A stretch of DNA of 39,184 nucleotides, from contig JBBRDT010000024.1 in the NCBI GenBank assembly GCA_038203635.1, positions 1 to 39,184 of the forward strand, given 5' to 3'. The stretch comes from DASRIA01 sp038203635 (GTDB taxonomy: Bacteria; Actinomycetota; Thermoleophilia; Solirubrobacterales; JBBDJG01). Each line of letters begins with the position of its first letter. Position 1 is the first letter of the stretch. Positions 1 to 8,823 of the stretch are shown one piece after another. Both the position numbers and the translations under genes were made by a program. Below the pieces are notes generated by a model. That model was given only the letters and a program-made list of their open reading frames with translations, was not told where the DNA came from and did no database searches.

Positions 1-135
1 ACGGGGGCGCGAGAACCGAGCTGGACAAGGACGCAGGGTGAAGCCCATGCTGGTTGCATGGGCGAGCCCGAGGACGCAGATCCAGCGAAGGTTCGCAGCG
101 TCATCCGTGGGTGCGGGGAGTTTGGAATCAACCAT
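1..135. other. window edge beyond the DUF177 gene, no gene assigned
   Basis: In actinobacteria the DUF177 gene is usually followed by rpmF (ribosomal protein L32). An ATG at 135 on the minus strand overlaps nothing and directly follows the DUF177 stop, but the 45 codons it opens do not resemble the basic start of L32, and neither do the other two minus frames. On the plus strand a frame ending in TGA at 39-41 (last residues GGARTELDKDAG) could be the 3' end of a convergent gene, but too little is visible to claim it. Confidence 0.4.
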
Positions 136-657
136 CTAGCCGAGCTTCAGGTCACGCAGCTTGGCCCAGCGGGAGTCGGTGCGCTCGTCGTGACGGTGCT
201 CCTCGGGATCGGCCTCGTTCAGGTTCGCGCCGCACACAGAGCACAACCCCAGGCATTCCTCCCGGCAGATGACCTGCGCGGGCATCGCGAGCAGCAGCGC
301 ATCGCGGGCCCAGGCCGCGAGGTCGACGACGCCTCCTTCGAAGTACGGGCTGTGAAGCTCCTCGGCCGGGCCGGCCTGGTCGATCTCGCGCGCGTCGACA
401 CCGATCACCGGCATCGCGTCCGCCATGCAGCGCATGCACGTGCCCTCGATCGGCGCGTCGAAGCGCAGGCGCAGGGCGTAGCCCGAGGTCACGGTGCGCG
501 ACACGTCGAGTCGGGTGTCCACCGTGCCGCCGTCGACCGCGTAGCGCTGGCCGCCGAGCATCAGCGGCTCGATGCGCACCTCGGTGTCCACGCGCCGGCC
601 CTCGCCGGGGCGCAGGTGCAGCGTGTCGAGATCGATCAGGTCGGCAAAGGGCGGCAT
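136..657 (-). CDS. YceD/DUF177 family protein
   Basis: A 173-residue member of the YceD (DUF177) family, the protein usually encoded next to rpmF and thought to take part in 23S rRNA or large-subunit metabolism; its biochemical activity is not settled. The recognisable part is the cysteine pattern: a CMRC pair near residue 76 and a C-terminal cluster CREECLGLCSVCGANLN that looks like a zinc site, followed by the usual short charged tail. The ATG at 657 gives a normal family length. It lies 13 bases downstream of the ABC permease gene and may be transcribed with it. In mycobacteria the homologue (Rv2926c) sits beside sepIVA; here the three-gene exporter separates the two. Confidence 0.88.
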   Translation of the reverse strand: MPPFADLIDLDTLHLRPGEGRRVDTEVRIEPLMLGGQRYAVDGGTVDTRLDVSRTVTSGYALRLRFDAPIEGTCMRCMADAMPVIGVDAREIDQAGPAEELHSPYFEGGVVDLAAWARDALLLAMPAQVICREECLGLCSVCGANLNEADPEEHRHDERTDSRWAKLRDLKLG

Positions 658-670
658 GCCGCCATGTTAG

Positions 671-1444
671 TCAGGCCCCGGCGCGACGCAGCGACCGCAG
701 CGCGAGCCCGATCAACACCGCGCCAAGTCCCGCCAGGGAGAGGAGCCCCGGCCACGTGTCCGCCCACGTCACGTCGCCGACGAAGCCCTGGCGCACGGCC
801 TCGAGGATCTGCGTAACCGGGTTCAGCTCGGCGACCGTGTGCAGCCAGCCGGTGAGCAGGTCCTGCGGCGCATATGCGGTCGTGAACAGGACCGCCATGA
901 ACACTCCCGCCTGCATCAGCGGAGCAGCCGCCTGCGTCTTGAAGCGCATCGCGATGAGGACCCCGTAACAGGCCGCCACCGCCGCGAAGCATGCCGCCAG
1001 GAACACTCCCAGCAGCAGCCCGTCGACCCCGGGGAAGCTCACGCCGAGCACCAGCCCGACGATCATCAGGAGCGTGATCGGCATCAGCACCCTCAGGCTC
1101 GCGGACAGCACCGTCCCGGACAGCAGCACCCCCCGCGGGGCGGGCGACGCGAGCAGCCGGTCGAACCAACCCAGTTCGATGTCGCGGGCGAGGTTCACCC
1201 CGGTCGCCGCGCCGGTGAAACCCGCACCCTGAAGGAACCCGACCGGCAGGATGAAGTTGATGTAGTCGTCGGTGGTGAAGCCGGGCAGCTTCGTGAGGCT
1301 CCCGAAGACCGCCGTCAGGCCGCACATGAATATGGTGGGCGCCAGCACGCCGGGTATCGCGGCGCCGGGCACCCGCGCGATCTCGTTGATTCCGCGCAGC
1401 ATCAGCGTCCATGTGGCGCGAGCGTCGTAGGCGATGCCGGTCAT
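671..1444 (-). CDS. ABC-2 type transporter permease (second subunit)
   Basis: A 257-residue integral membrane protein of the ABC-2 permease family, the kind paired with DrrA-like ATPases to export drugs, lipids or glycans. About six hydrophobic segments are visible, with the family's central pattern: a soluble N-terminal stretch, a segment after residue 25, a loop with NLARDIELGWFDRLLASP (the coupling region that contacts the ATPase), then four further segments and a short basic tail. I chose the ATG at 1444 because it overlaps the stop of the upstream permease as ATGA; the frame stays open further upstream, but that part is read antisense-like through the neighbour and has no family character. 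The two permeases are related to each other, so the exporter is probably a heterodimer. Substrate unknown. Confidence 0.85.
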   Translation of the reverse strand: MTGIAYDARATWTLMLRGINEIARVPGAAIPGVLAPTIFMCGLTAVFGSLTKLPGFTTDDYINFILPVGFLQGAGFTGAATGVNLARDIELGWFDRLLASPAPRGVLLSGTVLSASLRVLMPITLLMIVGLVLGVSFPGVDGLLLGVFLAACFAAVAACYGVLIAMRFKTQAAAPLMQAGVFMAVLFTTAYAPQDLLTGWLHTVAELNPVTQILEAVRQGFVGDVTWADTWPGLLSLAGLGAVLIGLALRSLRRAGA

Positions 1445-2271
1445 GCGTTCCTGATCCTCGAGCGCAGGCCCCAGACCGAGAGCGCCGAGCCGATCCCCGC
1501 AACGATCGCGATGCCGCCGAGCGCCTCCAGCGTCGGCCGCAGCGACAGGTCGGAGATGATCGGGTCGCGCAGCCCGTCGGCGATCAGGCTCAGCGGGTTC
1601 CATTCGGCGATCGTCTTGGCAGGCTCCAGCAGCAGGGCCTCGGGGAAGAACGCCGACGACACGAACAGGATCACGAACACGAGCGGAAAGACTCCCTGCG
1701 CCGTGCTCGCGCTCTTGGCCTTGAGAGCCAGCGCGGCGCCCAGCGTGCCGAACGCGGTCGCGTTCAGCACCACCAGCACGATCACGACGAGCGCGCCCGC
1801 GACGCCGCCCTCGATGTGAGCGCCGAAGATGAGCCCGATGCTGAGGAACCACAAGGCCGAGATCGCTCCCATCACCGCCGTCGCGGCCAGCCGCCCCAGC
1901 ACGAACGAGGCGCGCGCAATCGGGGCCGCGAAGAGGCGATCGATGAAGCCGATCTCGATGTCGAGCGCGAGCGCGATCGCCGCACTCACACCCGCGAGCA
2001 TCGTGGACTGGAGCATCGCCCCGGCAAGCTGGAAGTCGAGGAACCCGTGCACCTTGGGGAACTCCGGCAGGTTCACGGCTTGGCCCGCGCCGCCGGTATT
2101 CACGGCCAGGAACAGCGACGGAAAGATGATGATCGGCGCGAGGAACTGCGGCCGGCGGAACGCCTGCCGCACGGATCGCCTACCGAGCTCCGCGACAACC
2201 CGGCTCTCGTTCCTGAGCCTGGCGCCCAGGCCGAGCGCGGGCGCAGGCAACCGCGCGGTCGTAGCCGTCAC
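1441..2271 (-). CDS. ABC-2 type transporter permease (first subunit)
   Basis: A 276-residue ABC-2 permease, paralogous to its downstream neighbour. A cytoplasmic N-terminus of about 40 residues precedes a first membrane segment (FLAPIIIFPSLFLAV). The coupling loop ALDIEIGFIDRLFAAPI is nearly the same as NLARDIELGWFDRLLASP in the second permease, which supports a heterodimeric pore. The final extracellular part contains the family hallmark SSAFFPEALLLEPAKTIAEW, followed by NPLSLIADGLR. It overlaps the ATPase gene by four bases (ATGA) upstream and the second permease by four bases downstream, so all three are probably translationally coupled. Confidence 0.86.
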   Translation of the reverse strand: MTATTARLPAPALGLGARLRNESRVVAELGRRSVRQAFRRPQFLAPIIIFPSLFLAVNTGGAGQAVNLPEFPKVHGFLDFQLAGAMLQSTMLAGVSAAIALALDIEIGFIDRLFAAPIARASFVLGRLAATAVMGAISALWFLSIGLIFGAHIEGGVAGALVVIVLVVLNATAFGTLGAALALKAKSASTAQGVFPLVFVILFVSSAFFPEALLLEPAKTIAEWNPLSLIADGLRDPIISDLSLRPTLEALGGIAIVAGIGSALSVWGLRSRIRNA

Positions 2272-3245
2272 GCCGAGACCGGCTCGTCCGCGAGTTGCGG
2301 TTGCTCCTCGTCTGCGCCTTCGAGATGACGGCCGGTCTTCTCGACGAACACGTCGTCAAGAGTCGGCTGCACGAGGTTGAGCGACTCGACACAGAGCCCC
2401 GCGTCGTCGAGCGCCCGCACGATCGGCGCGACATCCGAGGCGCCGTGCAGCAGCCCGACCATCAGGACACCGTTCTTCGACGGCATCGGCTCACCGAAGC
2501 GCGCCATGATCACCTCGGCCTCTGTCGAGCCGCCCTCCGCGATGATGACCTCCAGGTGGGAGCGTCCGATCTGCGCCTTCAGCGCCGTGGGCGTGCCCTC
2601 GGCCGCCATCTTGCCCTCGTCGATGATCCCCACGCGATCGGCGAGCTGGTCCGCCTCCTCCAGATACTGCGTGGTCAGGAAGACGGTCGTGCCGTCGTCG
2701 TTCAGCCTCCGCACCTCGTCCCAGATCGCGATGCGGCTCACCGGGTCCAGGCCGGTGGTCGGCTCGTCGAGGAACAGCACCTTCGGATCGTGCACGAGCG
2801 CGGTCGCGAGGTCGAGCCGGCGCCGCATGCCGCCCGAGTAGGTGCCGACCCGCCGGTCGGCGGCATCCGCCAATCCCACCCGGGTGAGCAGCGCATCCCC
2901 GCGGCGGTCGGCCTCGTGCCCGGGAAGCCCGTGGAGCGTGGCCTGCAGGTGCATCAGCTCCCTACCCGTCATGAGGGGGTCGAGAGCGGCCTCCTGCAGT
3001 GCGACGCCGATCGAGCGGCGCACGCTGGGCGCGTCGCGCACCACGTCGAAGCCGGCCACGGTCGCTGTGCCGCCCGTCGGGGTGAGCAGGGTGACGAGCA
3101 TCCGCACCGTCGTCGTTTTGCCAGCGCCGTTGGGGCCCAGGAAGGCGTAGATCTCGCCCTCTGAGACCTCCAGGTCGATCCCCGCCACCGCCAGCACATC
3201 GCCGGAGTAGCGACGCTCGAGCCCGCGTACCTCGATCGCAGACAC
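2268..3245 (-). CDS. ABC transporter ATP-binding protein, DrrA-like
   Basis: A 325-residue ATPase subunit of the exporter encoded with the two following permeases. Walker A is GPNGAGKTT (37-45), the signature motif is YSGGM (136-140) and Walker B is VLFLDEP (156-162), followed by TTGLDP and the switch histidine region. In place of the usual switch His the sequence reads FLTTQYLEEADQLADR, as in DrrA-type daunorubicin exporters where TTQYLEEAD is typical. A C-terminal domain of about 100 residues ends VQPTLDDVFVEKTGRHL, also typical of the DrrA group. The start is GTG at 3245. A TAGCAT box at 3252-3257 lies only six bases upstream, so a nearly leaderless transcript is possible. Confidence 0.92.
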   Translation of the reverse strand: MSAIEVRGLERRYSGDVLAVAGIDLEVSEGEIYAFLGPNGAGKTTTVRMLVTLLTPTGGTATVAGFDVVRDAPSVRRSIGVALQEAALDPLMTGRELMHLQATLHGLPGHEADRRGDALLTRVGLADAADRRVGTYSGGMRRRLDLATALVHDPKVLFLDEPTTGLDPVSRIAIWDEVRRLNDDGTTVFLTTQYLEEADQLADRVGIIDEGKMAAEGTPTALKAQIGRSHLEVIIAEGGSTEAEVIMARFGEPMPSKNGVLMVGLLHGASDVAPIVRALDDAGLCVESLNLVQPTLDDVFVEKTGRHLEGADEEQPQLADEPVSA

Positions 3246-3300
3246 AGCGGAATGCTAGACGGTGGCGTGGGGCAGCCCTGTGCGCCGCGTCACGCTGCCG

Positions 3301-3768
3301 CTAGCCGACTTCAGCGGGCTCTTGCTCGCGCCCGGCAAGCCGGTCGCGCCCGCGCTGCACTGCGGCGAGGAACTTCTGGAGGTTGACCTCGAGCGTGTTC
3401 AGGATCTCGTCGGCATAGTCCTCGGCGCCGAGGCGGATCTCACGCGCCCGCGTGTTGGCGTCTTCGACGATCTCCTCGGCGGCGCGCTCGGCCTGGAGCG
3501 TGATCTCCTCCTGCGAGACCAGCCGTTGCTGCTGGTCGCGGGCCTCCTTGAGAATGCGCTCGGACTCGCGCTTTGCCTCCGCGAGCATCTCCTGGCGCTC
3601 CTTCACGATCCACCGCGCCTGCTTGATCTCCTCGGGGATCGTGGCGCGCATCTGGTCGAGCAGGTCGTAGATCTCCTCGCGATCCACGCGCACCTGATCC
3701 GTCAGGGGCACCGGCTTGGCGTTGTGCACCAAGTCGTCGAGCTTGTCTATGAGTACCAGAACGTCCAC
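3301..3768 (-). CDS. DivIVA/SepIVA-like coiled-coil protein
   Basis: A 155-residue, highly charged, almost entirely helical protein. The start MDVLVLIDKLDDLVHNAKPVPLTDQVRVD followed by a long Glu/Arg/Lys/Ala-rich coiled coil (about residues 35-140) matches the short DivIVA-domain proteins encoded beside coaD and DUF177 genes in actinobacteria; the mycobacterial counterpart, Rv2927c, is the septation factor SepIVA. It would act at the cytoplasmic face of the membrane in cell-envelope growth or division. It is shorter than the mycobacterial protein. Automatic annotation often labels such proteins 'ATP synthase subunit B-like' because of the coiled coil; there is no membrane anchor here, so I reject that. 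GTG start at 3768 is preceded by GGAGG with a six-base spacer, a strong ribosome binding site. Confidence 0.72.
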   Translation of the reverse strand: MDVLVLIDKLDDLVHNAKPVPLTDQVRVDREEIYDLLDQMRATIPEEIKQARWIVKERQEMLAEAKRESERILKEARDQQQRLVSQEEITLQAERAAEEIVEDANTRAREIRLGAEDYADEILNTLEVNLQKFLAAVQRGRDRLAGREQEPAEVG

Positions 3769-3823
3769 TTAGGGCCTCCAGGCCGGGCTTTGGAAGATTA
3801 CGTCCTTGTCTTCGAAAAGTGTC

Positions 3824-4330
3824 TTATGTGCTGTCCCTTGACAACCGATCGTGCAACGCCTGCGCTACCTCCTCCGGTACGAGGTCCTCGATGCTCGCTC
3901 CGAACGTCGCCAGCTCCCTCACGCCTGTGGAGCGCAGAAAGCTGTACTGAGGAGAAGCCATCAGGTACACGCTCTCGATGTCGTGCGCCAGCTTTCTGTT
4001 GAGCTGGTTCATCTCGAACTCGTATTCGAAGTCCGAGATCGCCCTCAGCCCCTTCACAAGCGCACGAGCACCGTGCTTGCGGGCAAAATCGACGAGCAGC
4101 GTATCAAACGTGTCGATCTCCACGTTGGCGAGTTTTTCCGTGGCTTGCAGGAGAAAACCCTGCCGCTCGGCCGCGGTGAAGAGCGTCTGCGACTTGCGCA
4201 GCGGCTGGTCCACGACGCCGACGATCACGCGCTCGAAGATCCGGGCGGCCCGTTCGATGATGTCGAGGTGCCCGTTGGTGACCGGGTCGTAGGACCCTGG
4301 GCAGACCGCCACGCGCCCATCGAGCTTCAT
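3824..4330 (-). CDS. coaD: phosphopantetheine adenylyltransferase
   Basis: CoaD transfers AMP from ATP to 4'-phosphopantetheine, giving dephospho-CoA, the fourth step of coenzyme A synthesis, in the cytosol. The nucleotidyltransferase motif PGSYDPVTNGH is at residues 11-21 and the second ATP-binding region YSFLRSTGVRELATFGA near residue 125. The family length is about 160 residues; this start gives 168. I prefer the ATG at 4330, which follows the rsmD stop directly (TGAAATG); an ATG at 4345 in the same frame would add five residues and overlap rsmD by 14 bases. Neither has a good ribosome binding site. The gene order recG-rsmD-coaD is widely conserved. Confidence 0.95.
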   Translation of the reverse strand: MKLDGRVAVCPGSYDPVTNGHLDIIERAARIFERVIVGVVDQPLRKSQTLFTAAERQGFLLQATEKLANVEIDTFDTLLVDFARKHGARALVKGLRAISDFEYEFEMNQLNRKLAHDIESVYLMASPQYSFLRSTGVRELATFGASIEDLVPEEVAQALHDRLSRDST

Positions 4331-4331
4331 T

Positions 4332-4880
4332 TCACGGGCTCGCATCCGGCGCGGCGTGCAATGCCAGCGCCGTATCGCCGTACCGCCGCTCGCTGGTCAG
4401 CGGCAGGTCCAGTTGCAGTGGATGTTTGGCGGAGCTTTCGCAAACGATGCGCGCCCCGGTGCCGAGCACAGGGACCAACAGCGTCCCGAGCGCGGATCCG
4501 AGGCGAGGGGCGAGTCTATATGGCGGATCGAGGAGGACCAAGTCCCAGGCGTCGCCATGACGCGCCGCTCCCCGCAGGAAGGACAGCGCGTCCGCCCGGA
4601 AGACCCGGGCGTCCTGCGCGCCGACCAGCTCCAGGTTCGCGCGCACCACTTTGACCGCCGCCGGGTCGGAATCGACAAAGGTCGCCTCCTGCGCCCCGCG
4701 GGACAGGGCTTCGATGCCGAGTGCGCCCGAGCCCGCGTACAGGTCCAGCACCCGCAGCCCGGCCATGGAGCCGAGGATGCTGAACAGCGCCTCGCGCACA
4801 CGGTCCTGGGTCGGCCGCGTTTCCGCCCGGCGCGGTACGGAGAGACGCCGTCCCCGGAACTGCCCCGCGACCACCCGCAT
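4332..4880 (-). CDS. rsmD: 16S rRNA (guanine(966)-N(2))-methyltransferase
   Basis: RsmD methylates G966 of 16S rRNA using S-adenosylmethionine. The 182-residue protein has the N-terminal MRVVAGQFRGRRL and TRPTQDRVREALFSIL signatures of the family, SAM motif I DLYAGSG at 46-52, and the catalytic N6/N2-type motif DPPY at 118-121. Length is normal. A GAGGGAG sequence about 12 bases upstream of the ATG can serve as ribosome binding site; a second ATG within the leader is out of frame. It lies between recG (16-base gap) and coaD. Confidence 0.95.
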   Translation of the reverse strand: MRVVAGQFRGRRLSVPRRAETRPTQDRVREALFSILGSMAGLRVLDLYAGSGALGIEALSRGAQEATFVDSDPAAVKVVRANLELVGAQDARVFRADALSFLRGAARHGDAWDLVLLDPPYRLAPRLGSALGTLLVPVLGTGARIVCESSAKHPLQLDLPLTSERRYGDTALALHAAPDASP

Positions 4881-4896
4881 GGGTCAGTCATCTCCC

Positions 4897-7110
4897 TCAG
4901 GCGGCGATCGGCTCGACTTCGATGGCGCCGAAGCGCCGGTCGAGCGTCCAGCGCAGGACCGCGTACTCGTCGCCCGCGAGCCCCGGGCTTTCCCCCAGCA
5001 GGCCGATCGACCACGCCCGGGCCGTCTCGAGCAGCTCGGCGTCCTCGGGCAGCCGGGCCACGCGAAACTCCGGAAGGCCGTGCTGGCGCGTGCCGAACAC
5101 GTCTCCCTCGCCGCGCAGCGTGAGGTCGACCTCGGCCAGCCTGAAGCCGTCACGCTCGGCCGCGACCGCATCGAGCCGGCGCCGCGACAGCTCGGAGCGT
5201 GAATCGGAGAACAGCAGGCAGTAGGACTCGTGGGCGCCGCGCCCGACGCGGCCGCGCAGCTGGTGCAGTTGCGAGATGCCGTAGCGATCGGCCTCCTCGA
5301 TCACGATCACCGATGCGTTGGCGACGTCGATGCCCACCTCGATCACGCTCGTCGCGACGAGCACGTCGACCGCGCCCGACGCGAACCGCGCCATCACCTC
5401 GCGCTTCTCGCGCGCCTTCATCTGCCCATGCATCACCTCGACGCGGAAGGCGGCGAACTCTCCGCTTGCGAGGCGCTTGCCCTCGGCGGTCGCGGCGCGC
5501 GCCTGCAAGGCCTCGGACTCCTCGACGAGCGGGCAGACCACATAACACTGCCTGCCCTCCCGCAGCCGTTCGCGGATGAACTCGTACGCGCCCTCGCGCT
5601 TGTGCTCGGGTACGACCCAAGTCTTCACCGGACGCCGGCCCTTCGGCAGCTCGCGCAGCGTCGTGGTGTCGAGGTCCCCGTACAGGGTGAGCGAGAGCGT
5701 GCGCGGGATCGGCGTCGCGGTCAGGTGCAGCAGGTGCGGGGAGAGGCCCGCGCGCGCCTTGCCGTCGAGGGCAGCGCGCTGGCGCACACCGAAGCGGTGC
5801 TGTTCGTCGACGACGGCAAGCGCGAGGCGGTCGAACTCGACGGACTCCTGGATCAGTGCGTGCGTGCCGACGAGCAGCCGCAGCTCGCCGGTGCGCAGGC
5901 GCTGCGTCACGTCGGCGCGCTCCCGCGCCGGGGTCGACCCGGTGAGCAGCCCGACGGGCGGGCCGAGGCGTGTCGCGTCCTGGCCGGCGAACAGGGCGTC
6001 GCCGATCAGCCCTTGGATCGTCGCGAAGTGCTGCTCGGCCAGTGTCTCGGTCGGCGCCATCAGCGCCGCCTGCATGCCGCCCTCGGCGACCCGCAGCATC
6101 GCGAAGAGCGCGACCACCGTCTTACCGGAGCCGACCTCTCCCATCAGCAGGCGCTGCATCGGGCCCCCACTCGCGAGGTCGCCGTCGATCTCGTCCACGG
6201 CACGCTGCTGCCCGTCCGTGAGTTGAAACGGAAGGGACTCGAGCCAGCTCCGCACGAGCGGGCCGGGGGGCTCGACCGCCTCGGCCTCCCCCACCTCGTG
6301 ACGCGTGCGGCGGCGCATCACGAGCGCCATCTGGAAGAGGAACAGCTCCTCGAGTGCGAGGCGGCGGCGTGCGACCGCGGCGTCCTCCACCGCCTCGGGC
6401 CAGTGGGCGGCGGTGAGGGCGTCCTCCCGAGAGGGCAGGCCGGCATGCGCCCGCAGCCGCGCGGGCAGCGCCTCGACTGCGTGGCGCTGCAGTCCCTGCA
6501 GGCCCCAGGCCAGCTCGCGGATGCGCCGTGCCGACAGCCCTTCCGTCGCGGGGTACACCGGCACGAGGCCGGTCGTGTGGCGGCCCAGCCCTTCGTCTTC
6601 GGAGCCGCGCTGGATCTCGTGCTCGGCCACACGAAAGGTCGCCGCCCCGCGGCCCGCCTCCAGCCGTCCGCGCAGCAACAGCGCCACCCCTTCCTTGAGC
6701 TGATCGGCGAGATAAGCCTGGTTGAACCAGACCGCCTGCATCGGGCCGGTGTCGTCGGCCACCTGGGCCTCGAGGATCGTCAGCCGCCGTCTCCTGGTGG
6801 GACGCACACGGCAATTGCGCACCCGCACGGACACGGTCGCCTCCTCGCCGATGGCGAGCTCTGCGATCGTGCGGGTGCCCTCGTAGTCCCGATGGTCGAA
6901 CGGCAGATGCTCGAGCAGGTCGCCCAGTGTCTCGATGCCGAGCTTGGCGAAGTTGCCCGCGGCCGCCGGACCGACGCCCTCGATCGAGGTCAGCCGGTGG
7001 GCCAGCAGGCTCGGCCGTGGCGACGAGACAGGCGCCTCGAGCAGCGCCTCGCGCGTCTGGGGAGCGCCGCTACCAAAGGCGCGGGGCGGGACTTGCGTGG
7101 CGCGGCTCAT
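4897..7110 (-). CDS. recG: ATP-dependent DNA helicase RecG
   Basis: RecG remodels stalled replication forks and Holliday junctions. The 737-residue protein shows the expected order: an N-terminal helix-hairpin-helix-like stretch (SIEGVGPAAAGNFAKLGI, about 42-59), the OB-fold wedge domain (about 85-170), then the SF2 helicase core with Walker A GEVGSGKT at 324-331, the DEQH box (DEQHRFGVRQR) near 437, the TATPIPRT motif and the late motif HQLRGRVGRG. A C-terminal 'greedy' region follows, with LRGEGDVFGTRQHG. The length is in the usual range and all helicase motifs are intact. It lies between fakA and rsmD, the normal actinobacterial order. Confidence 0.97.
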   Translation of the reverse strand: MSRATQVPPRAFGSGAPQTREALLEAPVSSPRPSLLAHRLTSIEGVGPAAAGNFAKLGIETLGDLLEHLPFDHRDYEGTRTIAELAIGEEATVSVRVRNCRVRPTRRRRLTILEAQVADDTGPMQAVWFNQAYLADQLKEGVALLLRGRLEAGRGAATFRVAEHEIQRGSEDEGLGRHTTGLVPVYPATEGLSARRIRELAWGLQGLQRHAVEALPARLRAHAGLPSREDALTAAHWPEAVEDAAVARRRLALEELFLFQMALVMRRRTRHEVGEAEAVEPPGPLVRSWLESLPFQLTDGQQRAVDEIDGDLASGGPMQRLLMGEVGSGKTVVALFAMLRVAEGGMQAALMAPTETLAEQHFATIQGLIGDALFAGQDATRLGPPVGLLTGSTPARERADVTQRLRTGELRLLVGTHALIQESVEFDRLALAVVDEQHRFGVRQRAALDGKARAGLSPHLLHLTATPIPRTLSLTLYGDLDTTTLRELPKGRRPVKTWVVPEHKREGAYEFIRERLREGRQCYVVCPLVEESEALQARAATAEGKRLASGEFAAFRVEVMHGQMKAREKREVMARFASGAVDVLVATSVIEVGIDVANASVIVIEEADRYGISQLHQLRGRVGRGAHESYCLLFSDSRSELSRRRLDAVAAERDGFRLAEVDLTLRGEGDVFGTRQHGLPEFRVARLPEDAELLETARAWSIGLLGESPGLAGDEYAVLRWTLDRRFGAIEVEPIAA

Positions 7111-7140
7111 CCGATCAGGTTAGGGCCCGGCCACGACCCA

Positions 7141-8793
7141 CTACTCCGCTGCGATCAGCCACCAGTAGTGCGGCTGGCCGCCGTCGTAGAGCTCCAGCTC
7201 CACGGCGCCGGGCGCCAGCGCCGTGATCGCGGCCGCGTCGAGCGGTGCGTCGGCCCCGCAGATGCAGGTGACGATCTCCCGTCTCTGCGAAACCCGCTCG
7301 AGCACCCCGCGCAGGGTCTCCCCCGCATCTCCCCACACAACGAGCTCCTCGTCGACGAACCCGACGGCGTCGCCCTGCGCAAAGCGGCCCCGGTTGTCGT
7401 CGCGCGCAGCGGGCGCCACGGCTCCCGTCGCGACGTCGTCCAGCGCGGTCCGCAGCCGGTGCGCGTTCTCCTCGAGGCCGAGCTCGGGGTTGTGCTCGAC
7501 GAGGCACGCGAGCCCGGCCTGGGGCCAGCGCGAATCGACCACCGCCACCTCTTTCTCGGACAGCTCCGCCGCGCGCTCGGCCGCGAGGATCACGTTGCCG
7601 CTGTTCGGCAGCACCACCACCTCGGGCGCGGCGACCTCGTGGATGCCGGCGAGGATCTCGTAGGTGCTCGGGTTGAGAGTGAGGCCTCCTTCGACGACGT
7701 ACGCGCCGAGCTGCTCGTACAAGCGCCGCATCCCGGGCCCCGCGGCGACCGCGACAACTCCGCACATCGTCTCCCGTGCAAGCGCCGGGTGGGGGCCGGT
7801 CAGCCGCGCGGTGCGCTGTACCTCCTGCTCGTGCATGTCGGCCACGTCGAGTCGCTCGACGGTTCCGGTCCGGTCGAACACCGCGACTGCGTGTTCGGGC
7901 TCGTCGGTGTGGACGTGCACGCGCAACGTAGAGCGGTCACCGACGACCAATACCGAGTCGCCCAGCTCCTCCAAGGTCGACACGTATGTGCGTCCGGCCG
8001 GGAGATCGGCGCCGAGCACGACGAAGTTGGTGCAGTAACGGAACCGGCTCGACTCGTGGAAGTCCTCGTGCCGCCTCGTGACCGCCTGGTGCGCGACCTC
8101 CGGCAGATCCGCTTCGCCTCCGCGAAGCGCGGCGAGCGCACCTGCCACCAGCAGCGAGATGCCGTACCCGCCGGCGTCGACGACTCCGTGCTCGCGGAGC
8201 ACGGGCAACAGCTCGGGCCCACGTTCGACCGACTCCTGCGCGGCCTGCAGTGCCCGCTCGAGCACCTCTGCCAGGGCGGCGTTCTGCTCCTCGTCGGTCG
8301 AATCGCCGTTGAGGCGCGGATTGGGCATGTGTGCGAGCTCGGTGGCGACGCGGTGCGCCATCTCGCGCACGACGGTGATCATCGTTCCCTCGGACGGATC
8401 GCGCACGGAGGCGTATGCGGCGTCCGCCGCGCGAGCAAGCGCCGACGACAGCAGTACCGGGTCGACGAGCTCTCCCGGGCGGCTCGACAGCTCTTCGGCT
8501 GCGCCCCGCACGATCTGCGAGAGGATCACTCCGCTGTTGCCGCGCGCGCCCAGCAGGGCGGCGTTGGCGACGGCCTTCACGATCACATCGCGGCCGATGT
8601 CGTCGACGGACTGGCCGTTGAGGCGGTCCAGCTCCTGCATCACCGCCCGCAGCGTCTGCACCATGTTGTCGCCGGTGTCGCCGTCGGCCACGGGAAACAC
8701 GTTGAGGTCGTTGACCTCCTGACGGCGCGCCTCGAGCTGCGCACACGCGGCGCCAACCACTTTCCGGAATCGCTCTATAGAGGGATCGGCCAA
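7141..8793 (-). CDS. fakA: DAK2 domain fatty-acid kinase (FakA/YloV family)
   Basis: A 550-residue protein with an N-terminal DhaL (DAK2) kinase domain, a middle region and a C-terminal DegV-like domain, the architecture of FakA/YloV. FakA phosphorylates fatty acids bound to the carrier FakB for entry into phospholipid synthesis; in actinobacteria the exact substrate is less certain. The nucleotide and magnesium motif DGDTGDNM is at 37-44 and a second DhaL loop LLGARGNSGVILSQ near 90. The middle part contains CTNFVV and a His-containing VHVHTDEPE. I see no separate FakB gene in the window. It sits between rpmB (30-base gap) and recG, as in many Gram-positives. Confidence 0.9.
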   Translation of the reverse strand: MADPSIERFRKVVGAACAQLEARRQEVNDLNVFPVADGDTGDNMVQTLRAVMQELDRLNGQSVDDIGRDVIVKAVANAALLGARGNSGVILSQIVRGAAEELSSRPGELVDPVLLSSALARAADAAYASVRDPSEGTMITVVREMAHRVATELAHMPNPRLNGDSTDEEQNAALAEVLERALQAAQESVERGPELLPVLREHGVVDAGGYGISLLVAGALAALRGGEADLPEVAHQAVTRRHEDFHESSRFRYCTNFVVLGADLPAGRTYVSTLEELGDSVLVVGDRSTLRVHVHTDEPEHAVAVFDRTGTVERLDVADMHEQEVQRTARLTGPHPALARETMCGVVAVAAGPGMRRLYEQLGAYVVEGGLTLNPSTYEILAGIHEVAAPEVVVLPNSGNVILAAERAAELSEKEVAVVDSRWPQAGLACLVEHNPELGLEENAHRLRTALDDVATGAVAPAARDDNRGRFAQGDAVGFVDEELVVWGDAGETLRGVLERVSQRREIVTCICGADAPLDAAAITALAPGAVELELYDGGQPHYWWLIAAE

Positions 8794-8823
8794 AAGAACC
8801 GACCGGCTGCTAGACGGAAGCGC

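Noticed and set aside
58..816. A plus-strand open frame over the DUF177 gene
   Set aside because: It is antisense to a clear DUF177 gene and part of the permease, with Arg/Ala/Gly-rich content typical of shadow frames.
8110..8129. 8-bp perfect palindrome CGCTTCGC/GCGAAGCG
   Set aside because: It lies inside conserved fakA coding sequence with no neighbouring signal and is easily explained by codon use.
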